33,374 bases of DNA, from assembly GCA_013365365.1 (NCBI GenBank), contig JABVXU010000589.1, forward strand, positions 1-33,374. The letters run 5' to 3'. Below the pieces are notes generated by a model. That model did not search any database. It had not been told where the DNA came from and saw only the letters and a program-made list of their open reading frames with translations. This document shows, in pieces, positions 1-18,007 of the stretch. The DNA is from Cruorifilaria tuberocauda (Eukaryota > Nematoda > Chromadorea > Rhabditida > Onchocercidae). Each line of letters begins with the position of its first letter. Position 1 is the stretch's first letter. The position numbers and the translations under genes are program-made.

Positions 1-3000
1 TAAATTTAACTTAATTAAGTGATTATCGAGATTGATTTCGATACCTATTTGTTCTAAATATTTCACGAAAGATAACTAATTTTGTAACTTAAATTTTTAT
101 AACTTAAATTGAATATTTTGTAAACGTATTTTATAACTTGAATACACGAAATTAAAACTTAAAAAATATAGAATTGGATTACTGATTATTAACTCTCACT
201 AAACATTCTTAAATGACGATTTGAATAAATTATAAATTTCCAAAAAAAAGAAAAAAAACATTAAATTGCAATGAAATGGAGCACAAAATATAAATATTAA
301 AAAATCAAAATAACAACTTTAACGAAAACAATGTTAGTAATAATAATAATACCAATCATTTTGAGATGTACTAATTTTTTTTTGAAGAGATAATCAGCAG
401 GCAAAAAAAGAATTGAAATTAAATAAATATGAGTGAAAATTATTTGATTAAAAAAAGAAACAGGTTTGAAATTTTTAAGATTTATTTTATACTTTAAAAG
501 AATAGTTTCATATATCAAATAATCAATTTTACTCTTTCATGCGATATTTCCAAATTTTCTTTCAATAATTCACACCAGTACTTTAATTAATTTATTGATC
601 GATCTATTGATTGATTAAAGTAAATCAAAAAATTTTTGTCTCTTTCGATATCCTCCACCAATCCAATTCGAAAAATTCCCATCTTACGAACAGAAAATAC
701 TGCACTTGAATGGTGCTTGCAATTGTTACTGAAATTAATTAATCAGGTAAAGAATCAATTGAAATCAAAAAAATTCAAAGTAATTATTAAAAGTAATTAT
801 TGCAAAATTTTAAGTTTATAATTTAAAAAAATTAAAAAACTAAGTTTAACTGCTTTAATTAAGATAAGCAGAATAAATTTAAAAAAAATTAAATAAGAAA
901 ATTTTAAACAGGTAAATGAAAATTTTTTTGCAAGCTTCTCCTTTAAAATTTTTCTAAAATTTTTGATTCTAATTGTTTTCATTTTAGCCTTAATTGATTA
1001 ATTAGTTAATTTTCAATTTTCATCCGTTACTTCCTTGTTGAATTACAGGTTTCTCGAGCTTAATAAAACAAATCTATTCCATCATTATTCATATTATCCT
1101 TACTTCAGTGTTGTATTTATTATTTTTGAAAAAAATATGTGAATTTGATAAATTATGCTTGGCTAACCTAATTGCTTAACTGAAACTGCTTAACTTAAAG
1201 CTAAAGCTAATTTTTCATATTACCTTTTTTTTTAAATTTCAATTTATACTAAAGAAAAATTAAATAAATTTGGGATATTATATAGATAGATTACCTTGTA
1301 ATAAAGTATTGAATATTATCAACGAAATATACCAAATTATAAAATGTATTCTATTTTCCATTTGAATTACCAATCACGTCTGTAGAAATTAATTTGGTTA
1401 TCATAAAAAAAAAACTTCGGATATTACGATCAGGATATTATAGCAAACATTATATTAGAATAATTTAAGAAAAATTATGATTTATCATCATTACGATGAT
1501 AATTAGCATAATTAACTAAAATTAACAGATATTACGATTATGGTAAAATTGTATTCGAGTAATTTCAGAAAAATCATGATTTATCATCATTACGAGGATA
1601 ATTATGATAATTATCCTAAGTGGCAAAATTAGCCAAAATTAACTAAAATAAATGATAATTAACGAAATAATAGCATCCAGTTCTCCGTACAACACTTTTA
1701 CTATTTTTTTCAACGAATTTTTACGCATCAATAATCATTATTTTACATAATTCACTTCATTTCTCATGATATCCGTTTCATTTCTTCCTTTCTTTGTTTT
1801 AACATAAAATAATGGAAAGCTAAAAACTTCGATTTCATTGATATACTTGTTTTGATCGCTTATAAACACCAATTCTGTTTGTTTATTTAACTTAATAAAA
1901 CTAAAATTTTAAAAATTAAAATCCACTTAAATTCATTATTAATTCCTTAAATGATAATTAAAAATTATTTGTTTAAAATATTATCAGACTTTTTTTTATA
2001 AACACTTATGCGTATTTAAAAAAATTTTTTTTGATTATAATAATTTTATGCAATTAATCTTTTTAGCTTAAAGTACTGAAGCTTGAAGAGTTTGTTAGAT
2101 TTACGTAAATAGAGGAAAAAAACTTAAAACCGTCTACCAAGAAGAATATTATTTAATAGCAATAATAATATATAGAAGATAATTATTTATCATGCAGAAT
2201 TATGAAATCATCGATATGAACGTTAATGAAAATTTTGATCAATTCAATTTATTTGTAAATTAATCGATTAGTAGTTATTAACAAGTATATAATTTATAGA
2301 ATATAATTTATTTACAGTCATTTACGAGTAACATACTTTCTAGGATACCATTTATTTACACTCTTCTTCGTATATGAAATGATTTGAAGTCAATTCTTTA
2401 ATAAGTTAAAACAAAAAATGAAGCTTCAAGAATTATTCGACATAAATAATAATCACTGATAAACTGATTACATATGAAATATCACAAAGATAAGCACAGA
2501 AGAATATTGGCAAAGACTTATCATATCAATGATAACAGGTAATTAGAGTGGAACAAAGAAAAAAAGATGAGAAAGAGATTTTGTTCGCTAGAATTTTAGG
2601 AAAGAATAAAGCAGATGAGGGATAGAAGAGGAAAATTAGAAGAGAAAGCTAAACGTTGATGATATCTTTTGACCGTGAAGAAAATCTTATGTGAAAACAT
2701 GATGGTGGAACGTTTAATAGAAAACTTTTTAATCTCACAATACTTGTAAAATATTCCTCTGGAGTATAGGGATATTGTGCAAATACGGTTTGTTATATCA
2801 TTTAGCCTTTAAAATGATTTCAAACTGAAATTGAGATTAAAACAGTTAAAAAAAATACCCATAGAAGAAGATTTGACCAAAAAATCGCAATAAAAAAATG
2901 AAGAAATGATATTAAACATTAAATATACAAATGAGAAAAGATTTTCCTTATATCATAATCATCATAAATAAATTAAACTATTCTTATACAAGTATTTACC

Positions 3001-3882
3001 CATTTAAATCGTTTTACGTGAAAAAATAGACGAGAATATGAAAGTGACTTAAGAAAGCGATATGCCTAAGTAATCCGATCTTCAAAAAACTTCCAGAATT
3101 TAATCTTAATTAAACTTATAATTGGTGAATCAATGCATATGTGCATGTATGGCATCTATTTTGCAATCTTGCTTTCGAATTTGAAAACTGAGATCACATC
3201 ATTTTTCAATGTTTGAAAATTATTTCATAGAAAAAATCATTGAACAACTTTGCTCGGATTAATGCAAAGTCAATAGATAAGCATAAACTTTATGAAAGCA
3301 CACATTTTAATCATACATCACAGGATATAAAAAGAAAAAAATATGGCAAATGATATCATAAGAGATCAAATTTTGATAAAATTAATAAATAAATAATAAT
3401 ATCAGGTTCGTTATATTTTAATAATTAATAAATTAAAGATGAATTTTGACACCTTGACCTTATCATCGCCATCATCAACATCACAACAATGTAAAATTGT
3501 TGATCCAGTGGTTTCAGTGTAAATTTGATGTTACAAATATGACTCAAGTACTTGCATACCTGAAAATTGACGAAGTACGCAATTTTTCCGAGAAACCAGT
3601 ATAAATTAACCTATTTAACTATGAAAAAATTATTAATCTTCTTAATAATCATTAATGCTCAAAGATAACGAATAATATCAACGAAAATAGTAAGGTATAG
3701 AAAAAGAAAATCCTAAAGAATGGATGATGTCCACTTCTTCAGTAACTTTTAATTATGTTCATGTATATAAAACAATAACTACTTCAAAATATCTTATGGA
3801 TATTTTAAGACATCTAATCACAAAATTAATATTCCATTTCGATTTGTCAAAGCTATTTTTACTTTTCCCTCGATCTTCCACT
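1..3882. other. intergenic region, no gene supported
   Basis: AT-rich sequence downstream of the minus-strand egl-9 gene. No reading frame here shows family motifs, exon-like composition or plausible splice context. It holds one tandem duplication (1420-1625). A stretch near 2660-2900 reads partly like degraded protein-coding sequence but is broken by many stops. I see no polyadenylation hexamer on the minus strand close after the egl-9 stop, so that 3' end is not fixed. Confidence 0.6.
1420..1625. repeat. tandem duplication, 108-bp period, two copies
   Basis: The block beginning GATATTACGAT at 1420 recurs at 1528. Both copies carry an AATAATTTaAGAAAAATtATGATTT-like core followed by ATCATCATTACGAnGATAATTA. 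The copies have diverged by scattered substitutions and small indels. No coding potential is visible. Confidence 0.75.
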
Positions 3883-10616
<6,734 letters not shown>

Positions 10617-10624
10617 GTACCTCT
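10617..10624 (-). promoter_or_regulatory. TTTCAG acceptor next to the egl-9 start codon, possible spliced-leader site
   Basis: On the minus strand TTTCAG ends at 10623, followed by AGGTAC and then the ATG at 10616. A consensus acceptor a few bases before the initiator is the usual arrangement for nematode SL trans-splicing. It could instead be a cis acceptor paired with the GTGAGT donor at 11106. The leader itself is not encoded in this window. Confidence 0.45.
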
Positions 10625-10646
10625 GAAACATTTCATACAATGGATT

Positions 10647-10690
10647 TATATATATATATATAATCTGGAACATATATATATATATATATG
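10647..10690. repeat. two TA microsatellite tracts upstream of egl-9
   Basis: Two TA runs, about 10647-10662 and 10673-10689, are separated by ATCTGGAAC and followed by a short TATG repeat. They lie just upstream of the first coding exon, inside the presumed outron or first intron. Confidence 0.85.
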
Positions 10691-11106
10691 TATGTATGAG
10701 AAATCGTTCATTTCAAACTATTATCAGAAATCGACAGATTAAACATTTATTCCTCGAAAGAATTATCAATTCAATTTCAGTTTAGTTTGTAATTCAAATT
10801 AATTCTTATTTGTCCTGATTAGTTTCAGCTTAAATAATTTACTAGCTATATAGCTAATAGCTAATATCAATTTAATTCGATATTTAATCAAGCTTAATTC
10901 AATTCAAACCTATTCCAGATGGCAATGATCAGTTAAATGTTAGTTTCATTCAATTCAATTCAGAAATCGAAGTTCGTATGAAAGCGGAAAAAGGAAGCAG
11001 GATTAATCGCTTTCCCAGAATAACTTAATTACAAATGATTAAACTGATTAGAAATTGATAAGTTTTAGCTTGAGCTATAATTTCTACCATTGTCACAACT
11101 ACTCAC

Positions 11107-11280
11107 CGTAATAGCTATTTCAGGCTTTTTTCTCAGCCAACTATCATACTGTTCCTATGACACTTCTCGATTTCTGAATCTCTTCTTCTTAGCCCGATTA
11201 AATTCCGATTTTTAATCCATACCAAATTTTAACGCATAGTTTCGCCGCCCTCTGACCTCCCTTTCATTCTTTTTTTTTTT
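11107..11280 (-). other. possible noncoding first exon of egl-9
   Basis: This stretch is richer in G+C than its surroundings and ends on the minus strand in ACG|GTGAGT, a strong donor consensus. None of its ATGs opens a frame that reaches the donor, so if transcribed it is 5' UTR. Spliced to the acceptor at 10623 it would give a 484-nt intron. The alternative is that it is promoter DNA and the donor is chance. Confidence 0.3.
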
Positions 11281-11312
11281 TTCTATCAAATTTTTTCAGC
11301 GTTGCATTTCCG

Positions 11313-11332
11313 TCACGCGCTACGAGTCGTGA
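11313..11332 (-). promoter_or_regulatory. CACG/CGTG dyad, candidate hypoxia response element
   Basis: The plus strand reads TCACG, ten bases, then CGTGA: an inverted repeat at 11313-11317 and 11328-11332. On the minus strand the first arm lies in GCGTGAC, which contains the HIF core RCGTG (positions 11318-11314). It is about 700 bp upstream of the egl-9 ATG. HIF induction of EGLN/egl-9 genes is established in other animals; use of this site is inference. Confidence 0.35.
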
Positions 11333-11340
11333 AATTTTCC

Positions 11341-12480
11341 GTGTTTTAGATATTAATAATAAATTAACAATTATTATTTGATTAGAATTGTTGTACTGTA
11401 AATTAGTTGTACTGTAAATTACAGTGGATATTCAAAAATTTACTGTTTTTTATTTGCTGCACCCATTTTTTTTCTTCGTTCGAGAATTGATCACAGCTTA
11501 TCGATTTATCGAGAATTCGCTCGTTAACTTCAATCTGAAATTTCCATTTCATTTCATTACTTCTAAATAATTTTAATAGATTTTATCGAGTAACGATAAG
11601 ATTATACGATAAGTACTGTACCTAATGCTAATTATGATAAATGCTATACTTCTTTACTGATGTTTTTGTTCGGTTATGAAATTACATTATATTATTAGAC
11701 TTAATTAATTTAAGATATATACTTTAATTTCTCTTTAAAATTACTTTCAGGTATATACCAATGTATATATTTACAATTACATTTACCAAAGAGTAATACA
11801 AGTGAGACTATTTGCAGGTACAACAAATATAACCTAAATATTATTGTCTCCCTATACAATTTTCGTATCTCTATACCGAACAACTAAAAGTTAATATTTT
11901 CCAGCAAACTTCTTAAATGTCTAATCAGTTATCTGATACAGAATTACTACTCCATATATAGATATATATGATTAACTCATTTTCAATATTCAAATGTTAA
12001 TTTGACCATGATCATACTGTATACAACATACAGTATAGTTAAATTGCGTTAAGTTTGCATTTGCAAAAATAAAAAAATAAAAAATATTAACATCGGAAAA
12101 AATAAATTTCATCAAAATTGCTAATTAATTTTATCATTTGCAAAAATACAATGCTTAATTTCGATTTAGATTGTTCTAATTAATCATTGTTGATTTAGAT
12201 CATTCGTATTTAACATTTGAATTTCTCTTCATTATACTTAACATTGAATGTTTTTGCTTGTTTAAGCTTAACCGATTACTCTGAAAAAATTATCCTTTCT
12301 ATTTTCATCATTTTTTTAAAAATTCCTTTCACTATCCTTGTGCTTATTTTGTAGCCTTTTTTTTGGTTTTGTTTTTTAGCTAATCTCTTCTTTACGCGAA
12401 GAAAAAGTGAACAATATTATTCGAATCAAATTCTTATCCACTTATTTATTTTTTTATCTATTTTTTCATTTCTAATTGAT
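11341..12480. other. AT-rich spacer, no gene seen
   Basis: No exon-like reading frame or recognised motif on either strand. A short direct repeat TTGTACTGTAAATTA occurs twice near 11391-11422. The rest is ordinary AT-rich sequence with T runs. Confidence 0.6.
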
Positions 12481-12485
12481 AGTAT

Positions 12486-12845
12486 CTTTTTCAATAAAGT
12501 AATCTACTTTTCCACTGACACTGTAATACCGTAATTCAATACCGTAATCTTTTCTAATTTACAGTATCCTTTTCAATGCCATAATCTTCTAATTGACTAT
12601 CCTTTTCAATACCATAATCTGCTCTACCATAATCCTTTCTAATTGACAGTATCGTTTCAGACCATAATCTTTTCTAACTGACAGTATCTTTTTCAATGCC
12701 ATAATCTTCTAATTGACTATCCTTTTCAATACCATAATCTTCTCTACCATAATCCTTTCTAATTGACAGTATCGTTTCAGACCATAATCTTTTCTAATTG
12801 ACAGTATCTTTTTCAATACCATAATCTTTTCTAATTGACGGTATC
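12486..12845. repeat. minisatellite with a 120-bp higher-order period
   Basis: Subunits of about 35 bp built on CCATAATCTTTTCTAATTGACAG-like sequence alternate with shorter variants. Blocks beginning at 12541, 12661 and 12781 align at exactly 120-bp spacing (for example CATAATCTTCTAATTGACTAT at both 12580-12600 and 12700-12720). The higher-order unit has therefore been amplified as a block. Confidence 0.85.
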
Positions 12846-13416
12846 ATTTGCAATAACATATCGATATGCCTCAGTTGCAAGATGAACTTATTCATGATAA
12901 AAGATAAACTTTCTATTATTCATATAATCCTATTATTCATTTTCCTCAAACAGTTACATCATAAATTCATGAAATTAATAATTAAATATTTCTGATAAAT
13001 TCTTATTTCGAAATTCAAAAATTTGATAAGATCATTGTGAAAAAATCATGGATCATTTTTCAATGGTAGCACTATTTTGATAGTGCTATATAAGTGAGCT
13101 TTATGACAGTATTTAGAAAAAATTTCACTATCAATAATAGTTTAACTTGAAGTAATTTATGTTTTTTTTTCTTTAAAAAGTTTAACTTAAGGTAACTTAA
13201 GGTATGCATAATGAGATAGTAATCAATTTTGAAAAGATTACTTATTTTACTATGCAATTTTCTCATTTTAAAATTTAGAAGCAATTTAAAATTTTCATTT
13301 TTTTCTTCACTTTACTTTCAAAATTAAAAGTAAATTAATAAATAAATTAAATTCAATTAAAATAAAATCTGGAGATAATAATAGAGATAAATTTCTCGAA
13401 TATGATTAAGAATTAT
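12846..13416. other. spacer, no gene seen
   Basis: AT-rich sequence with no supported feature. A 70-codon minus-strand frame here is low-complexity Leu/Lys/Ile and has no family signature. Confidence 0.55.
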
Positions 13417-13506
13417 TCTCTCTCTCTCTCTCTCTTCTAAGTTCTTATCTCTTCCATTCTTTCCTTCAAAAAACAAAAAAAAAACAGAGAGAGGGAGAGA
13501 GAGAGG
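13417..13506. repeat. inverted microsatellite pair: (TC)n then (GA)n
   Basis: A (TC)n run at about 13417-13435 is followed some 50 bp later by a (GA)n run at 13486-13506. The two can pair as stem arms with an A/T-rich loop. It is unclear whether this is one inverted event or two independent microsatellites. Confidence 0.8.
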
Positions 13507-14222
13507 ACGGATAATCTATCTTCATAGAATTGATGAATGAATTTTAGCAATGAAACGAAATGTTCGATGTTTTTTTTTTAATGCTAGAAGTTTGGAGAGA
13601 ATTTGAAGAGAAGTGTTCCAAAATAAAAAAAAAAAAAAAAGAAAAAACAATCCGATAAAATAGCGCAAAATGACGTGAAGTAGACTTTTTCCAATACGTT
13701 TCCAGCGCGTAATATAATTTTTAAATGAAAACAATAACTTGATTTAGCTTACTGATTGACTTTTTTCTTTAAACCTTCTGATCCAAATCAAATCAATTTT
13801 AATTCATTAAAGTTTACAAACTGATTTTCTTTTTTTTTTTTTTTGAAATGTCACTTCTCGTTGCATACAGTGACACATTTTACCAAAAAGAAAAAAAAAC
13901 GAAAAAATGAATAAATTATCTTTGTTTGACGAGAAAGAAAAAAGAAAATAAAATGAAATGAAATTGAAAAAGACCTCGAAAAACATCCATTTTAAATTTC
14001 AAAATCTTCACGCTGACAATTTTCAAAGTTTGCACGTAAAAGTTTTGTTTGGCAAAGTTTTCTTGTTTTCTCACTTTTTTTTTATTTTCCATTTTTTTTT
14101 TGTTTTATTGGTTTTGAAAAGAGATGAGCAAAATGGAAAATTGCGGAAGTATTTTAGAAGTAAAATGAAAAAGATTTTTGCTGAAATGTTTAAATTAAAT
14201 TGTTATTTAAATATGAATAGAC
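13507..14222. other. spacer with homopolymer runs, no gene seen
   Basis: Contains long A and T runs (near 13569, 13626, 13830 and 14078). The short frames on both strands translate to F- and K-rich low-complexity peptides and are not supported as genes. Confidence 0.55.
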
Positions 14223-14470
14223 ATATCAGACATATACGCACATACACGCAACACATACACGCATATTAAACGCATTTGCGTTTGATAAATTTAAAATGTT
14301 ACGACCACCTCAGTTTGTTTTTTTTTTATTTGAAATATCAGACATACATACACGCACGTACGCACATATACGCATAGATACACGTATACATTCTTGTGAG
14401 AATACACATCAAACGCATTTGCGTTTGATGGATTTGAAATGTTACGACCACCTTAGTTTTTTTTTCTTCT
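14223..14470. repeat. duplicated block with alternating purine-pyrimidine tract and hairpin
   Basis: Two copies start ATATCAGACATA at 14223 and ATATCAGACATA at 14335 (112-bp offset). Each has a strictly alternating purine-pyrimidine tract rich in CG/CA/TA steps (14230-14250 and 14342-14376), then an AAACGCA-TT-TGCGTTT hairpin (14268-14283; extended to 11-bp arms at 14407-14430), then ATGTTACGACCACCT and a T run. All three landmarks keep their order in both copies. Confidence 0.85.
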
Positions 14471-14642
14471 GTTCTAAATTTTTCTGAAACTCTAGACGTT
14501 TTAAAAGTATTGAAAAAAAAAAAAGTGCCAAGTTTTTAATTTAAATAAGAAGAAGAGGAGGAGTTGAGAAGTAATTCTTTACTTATATCTTTGTTTATCT
14601 GTTCATTCATTGCGTTTTTTTTTTTGATGGATAAATCTGAGA

Positions 14643-15235
14643 GCAAAGAAAAAGTAATAAATAGTGCTGGAAATTACAGTTCAATTATTTAAAATCAATA
14701 ATATGATAAATTCGAAAGTGAAAAAGAGTAATAGATAGTAATGAAAATTACAGTTCAATTACTTAGAATCATTAATATGATAATTGGATAGTAATTTTGC
14801 TAAAATAAGACTTCAACAATCATAATCATAATAAATTTCAATTATAGAAAATATTACGAATATTACGAAAAAAAAGTTTCCGGAGTTTATTACAGTATAT
14901 TAAGTATATTAAAGTGATATATAAGTGTGTTAGATAAAGTAAAATAGATTTATGTAATTCATTATTGAAGTAGTATATTAGTATATTGGTAGTATAACTG
15001 TTATAAAGTAATATACTAAATATAATTCATTACTTCCATGTATAATATATAAAGTAGTGCTTTTAAATATAAGTAATTCGTTATTAAAGTAATATATTGC
15101 TAGTATAATAGTATAAGTAATTCACTATTTGCATGTAAATAAAATAGTAAAAAGTAATGCTCCTAAATACGAGTAATTCATTATTAAAGTAGTATGTTAA
15201 ATAAGTAATTCATTATTTTCATATATAATATCAAA
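14643..15235. repeat. degenerate tandem repeats
   Basis: First, a roughly 72-bp duplication (about 14645 and 14717) sharing AATTACAGTTCAATTA. Then, from about 14890, imperfect units of about 50-60 bp built on AGTAATTCATTATTAAAGTA and TAGTATATTA. Unit borders are diffuse. Confidence 0.6.
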
Positions 15236-15835
15236 TTTGTGGTGAAACCTTATCACTGATAAGAAATAATATCTTTTCTGGTAACATTATCAGTAGACAG
15301 GAAATATCAGCTTTCGGTTTTTTTTTTTCTTTATCCGCTGATAATAATAATCTTATCAATCTTATCAATCAAAGAAAAATATTGGAGAATTTTTCAAAAA
15401 AAGAAAAAAAACAAAGGCGTAAAATCTAAATGAAAACAAAAAAAAAAAGGAAATGATGTTAAATATTACACAATTTCTCATGAATCATATCTGTTGCTGT
15501 AGAAATGTAATTAATTAAGTAATTAATTAACGAACTATTAAAATTATAAATTTATTTAACTTACAAAAATTCATGTAATTATTTGACAAATAAATCCTAC
15601 TGTTAGCAAGTCAAATATATTTCCATGACTCATTTTGAATCAAAAATCTCTGCTAAGCTAATTTTGATCATTTTAGATAACTTTAACTGTTAGCAGTGAA
15701 ATGCTGAATTTACTGAGTATTATTATTGAAAATTTTAAATATTGAAAATTCAAATCTTTGATGGATTAAATTCAGTATTAGTTTTCAAGTTTGAGTTTAG
15801 CAAAATTTGATATATTAATTGAGCCTATTAATATA

Positions 15836-16235
15836 ATATTCATAGGTAAAATGGTTATTGATTTGTAAATAAAGTTGCAAATAATATTAATAAATAATAA
15901 TATTGATATTTTAGATTTGAATTTAACTTATCAAATGTTTACTGAATTGAAAATAAAGTTAAAGATAATATTAATAAATAAAAATATTGATATTTTTAAT
16001 TTAAGTTTAAGTTAAACAAATGGTTTGTTGGTTTGTAAATAAAGTTAAATAAAAATATTGATATTTTAGATTTGAATTTAACTTATCAAATGTTTACTGA
16101 ATTAAAAATAAAGTCAAAGATAATATTAATGAATAAAAATATTGATATTTTTAATTTAAGTTTAAGTTAAAAAAAATGGTTTGTTGGTTTGTAAATAAAG
16201 CTAAATATAATATTCATAAATAAAAATCTTGATCT
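15836..16235. repeat. tandem repeat with 155-bp higher-order unit
   Basis: The segment GATATTTTAGATTTGAATTT with its continuation ACTTATCAAATGTTTACTGAATT occurs at 15905 and 16060. Both are followed by an AAAATATTGATATTTTTAATTT block and TTTGTTGGTTTGTAAATAAAG. The structure is an A-B-A-B alternation of two related subunits. Confidence 0.8.
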
Positions 16236-16625
16236 TTTTGATTTGAAAATAAAGATAAAATTAAGATTTAAGATAGAAAATGATCCTTCCTTATCATTGT
16301 AACTATTTTATGAAATTCAAAAAATTTTTTTGCAACAAATGAATAATTTAATAAAACAAAAAAAATGTAAGCGCAAGAAGAAATGATGAAACGATTGTTG
16401 CCTAGCAAAAATTTATACATTTTGAAGTGAATTTCAAACGTTATCAGAGAAAGTTGACAAGTTGATGAATGTGTCAAATTTAATAAGTTAAAAAATATTT
16501 CCAAAAGCGCCACAATATTGTTTTTATGTTCAAATGAGTAATGCTACTTTTATTAGATAAAGTAAAAAGTTTATAATAATATAATTAATATTAAGAAGAA
16601 ATGAGTAAGACGAGCGTAGATATAT

Positions 16626-16722
16626 GTTGACATTTGCGCCACCACAAACATAACTGAATGATAAAAGAGAGATTGTTGACATTTGCGCCACCACATACAT
16701 GACTGAATGATAAAAAAAAGAG
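16626..16722. repeat. 49-bp tandem duplication with conserved GTTGACATTTGCGCCACCACA
   Basis: Copies begin at 16626 and 16675. Both contain TTGACATTTGCGCCACCACA followed by ACTGAATGATAAAA. The segment is distinctly richer in G+C than the flanks. On the minus strand each copy has TTATCATTCAG before it, which resembles a splice acceptor, but no protein family is recognisable. Confidence 0.75.
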
Positions 16723-16813
16723 CAAAACGATAAATTGCTTTTATTGAGACATACAATTTGTTGATTTTAGTTGGACAACATGAAAGAAAAATATTTAATT
16801 AAGGAACACTCGA

Positions 16814-17055
16814 CACAAATAAACAAATAAACAAATAAACAAATAGACAAATAAACAAATAAACAAATAAACAGATAAACAGATAAACAAGTGAAGAAAT
16901 AAACAAATAAACAAATAAACAAATGAACAAAAAATAAACAAATGAAGAAATAAACAAATGAAGAAATAAACAAATGAAGAAATAAACAAATGAAGAAATA
17001 AACAAATGAAGAAATAAACAAATGAATAAATAAACAAATAAATGAAAAAATAAAA
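16814..17055. repeat. AAATAAAC microsatellite grading into a 16-bp unit
   Basis: Octamer AAATAAAC repeats, with AAATAGAC and AGATAAAC variants, turn into a 16-bp unit AAATGAAGAAATAAAC repeated about five times between about 16940 and 17030. Three overlapping minus-strand frames of Phe/Leu/Tyr-rich peptide arise only from this repetition. Confidence 0.9.
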
Positions 17056-17700
17056 ACAACCTTTAATTAATTAAGAATTTATAATTAATTCGAGAAAATA
17101 TTGAATACGGTTTTGAGAACTGTAAACTTTTCAACTAATTATCTAAAATACTACGATAACAAGTTTAAATGAAAACTTTAGTTAAATTAGTGCAGTAAAC
17201 ATTAATTTGCTGAATTAAATAAATATGCTATGGACAATTAAATAATGAATCCTTATTTGTTTTAATATCTCCAACCTAAGTTTCTTATCTCATGATTTCA
17301 TTTCATGATTTATTTCCATTCATAAAAATTTTCGATAATCATTTAAAAAACGATGATCACTAAATCAATAATCATTTAAAGGACAATTTCGTCCAGTTCA
17401 CAAGTATTAATCATTGATAAGCAAAAATAATAAGAATACTGTAAGTTACAGTAAATAGCTTAACACACAGTTCAAAATCCTTGATATCATTTATCATTGC
17501 AGATAAACTTTTGAAGTTTAATGAGAGAGAGGGAGAAAGAGTTATCAGTAATAGTAATCACTAAAGAGAATGGAATTATTCTTAATTCAGATTATCGAAG
17601 AGAAATTCGATCAAAGAATAGGCTATTCAAAAGATAAAATGATAAGAAAAAAGTATGATAAACAATTTAGTCATTTATCTAACAATAATCTCTGCGCATG
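17056..17700. other. AT-rich spacer, no gene seen
   Basis: No supported feature. Several TTATCA/TGATAA motifs and a short GAGAGAGAGGGAGAAAGAG run near 17523. Confidence 0.55.
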
Positions 17701-17708
17701 GAAATGGC

Positions 17709-17752
17709 TTTAAGAATGGATTTTCCGGAAGTATGATAGCTTTAAGAACTTT
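17709..17752. repeat. single inverted copy of the 32-bp minisatellite unit
   Basis: TTTAAGAATGGATTTTCCGG plus GAAGTATGATAGCTTTAAGAA is the reverse complement of a little more than one unit of the array at 18019-18370. It lies about 270 bp before the array and in opposite orientation, so it can pair with the array units. Confidence 0.8.
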
Positions 17753-18007
17753 TTTGTCTTAATGAAATAAATCATTGATAAATAAATCACTGATAAATAA
17801 GTATATCTTATAAACATTTTGAAATTATCATATCAAATGATAATCAAATGATAAATGATAAAATGTATCTTTGGATGGAAATTTTTATGCTACGATGATA
17901 TTTTGTTGGATAAGTATCACTTAGGAGAGTGATACTATGGAGGATCTTCACGTCTTGAATCATCACGTTTACTTAACTTGCAACTTTTTGACAGCTTATC
18001 CGTATTT

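Noticed and set aside
13958..14487. Two plus-strand frames of 103 and 63 codons
   Set aside because: They read through homopolymer T runs and the CA/CG alternating repeat; no domain.
16767..17059. Three overlapping minus-strand frames of Phe/Leu/Tyr-rich peptide resembling membrane proteins
   Set aside because: They are the AAATAAAC microsatellite read in three frames; no start context, domain or splice structure.
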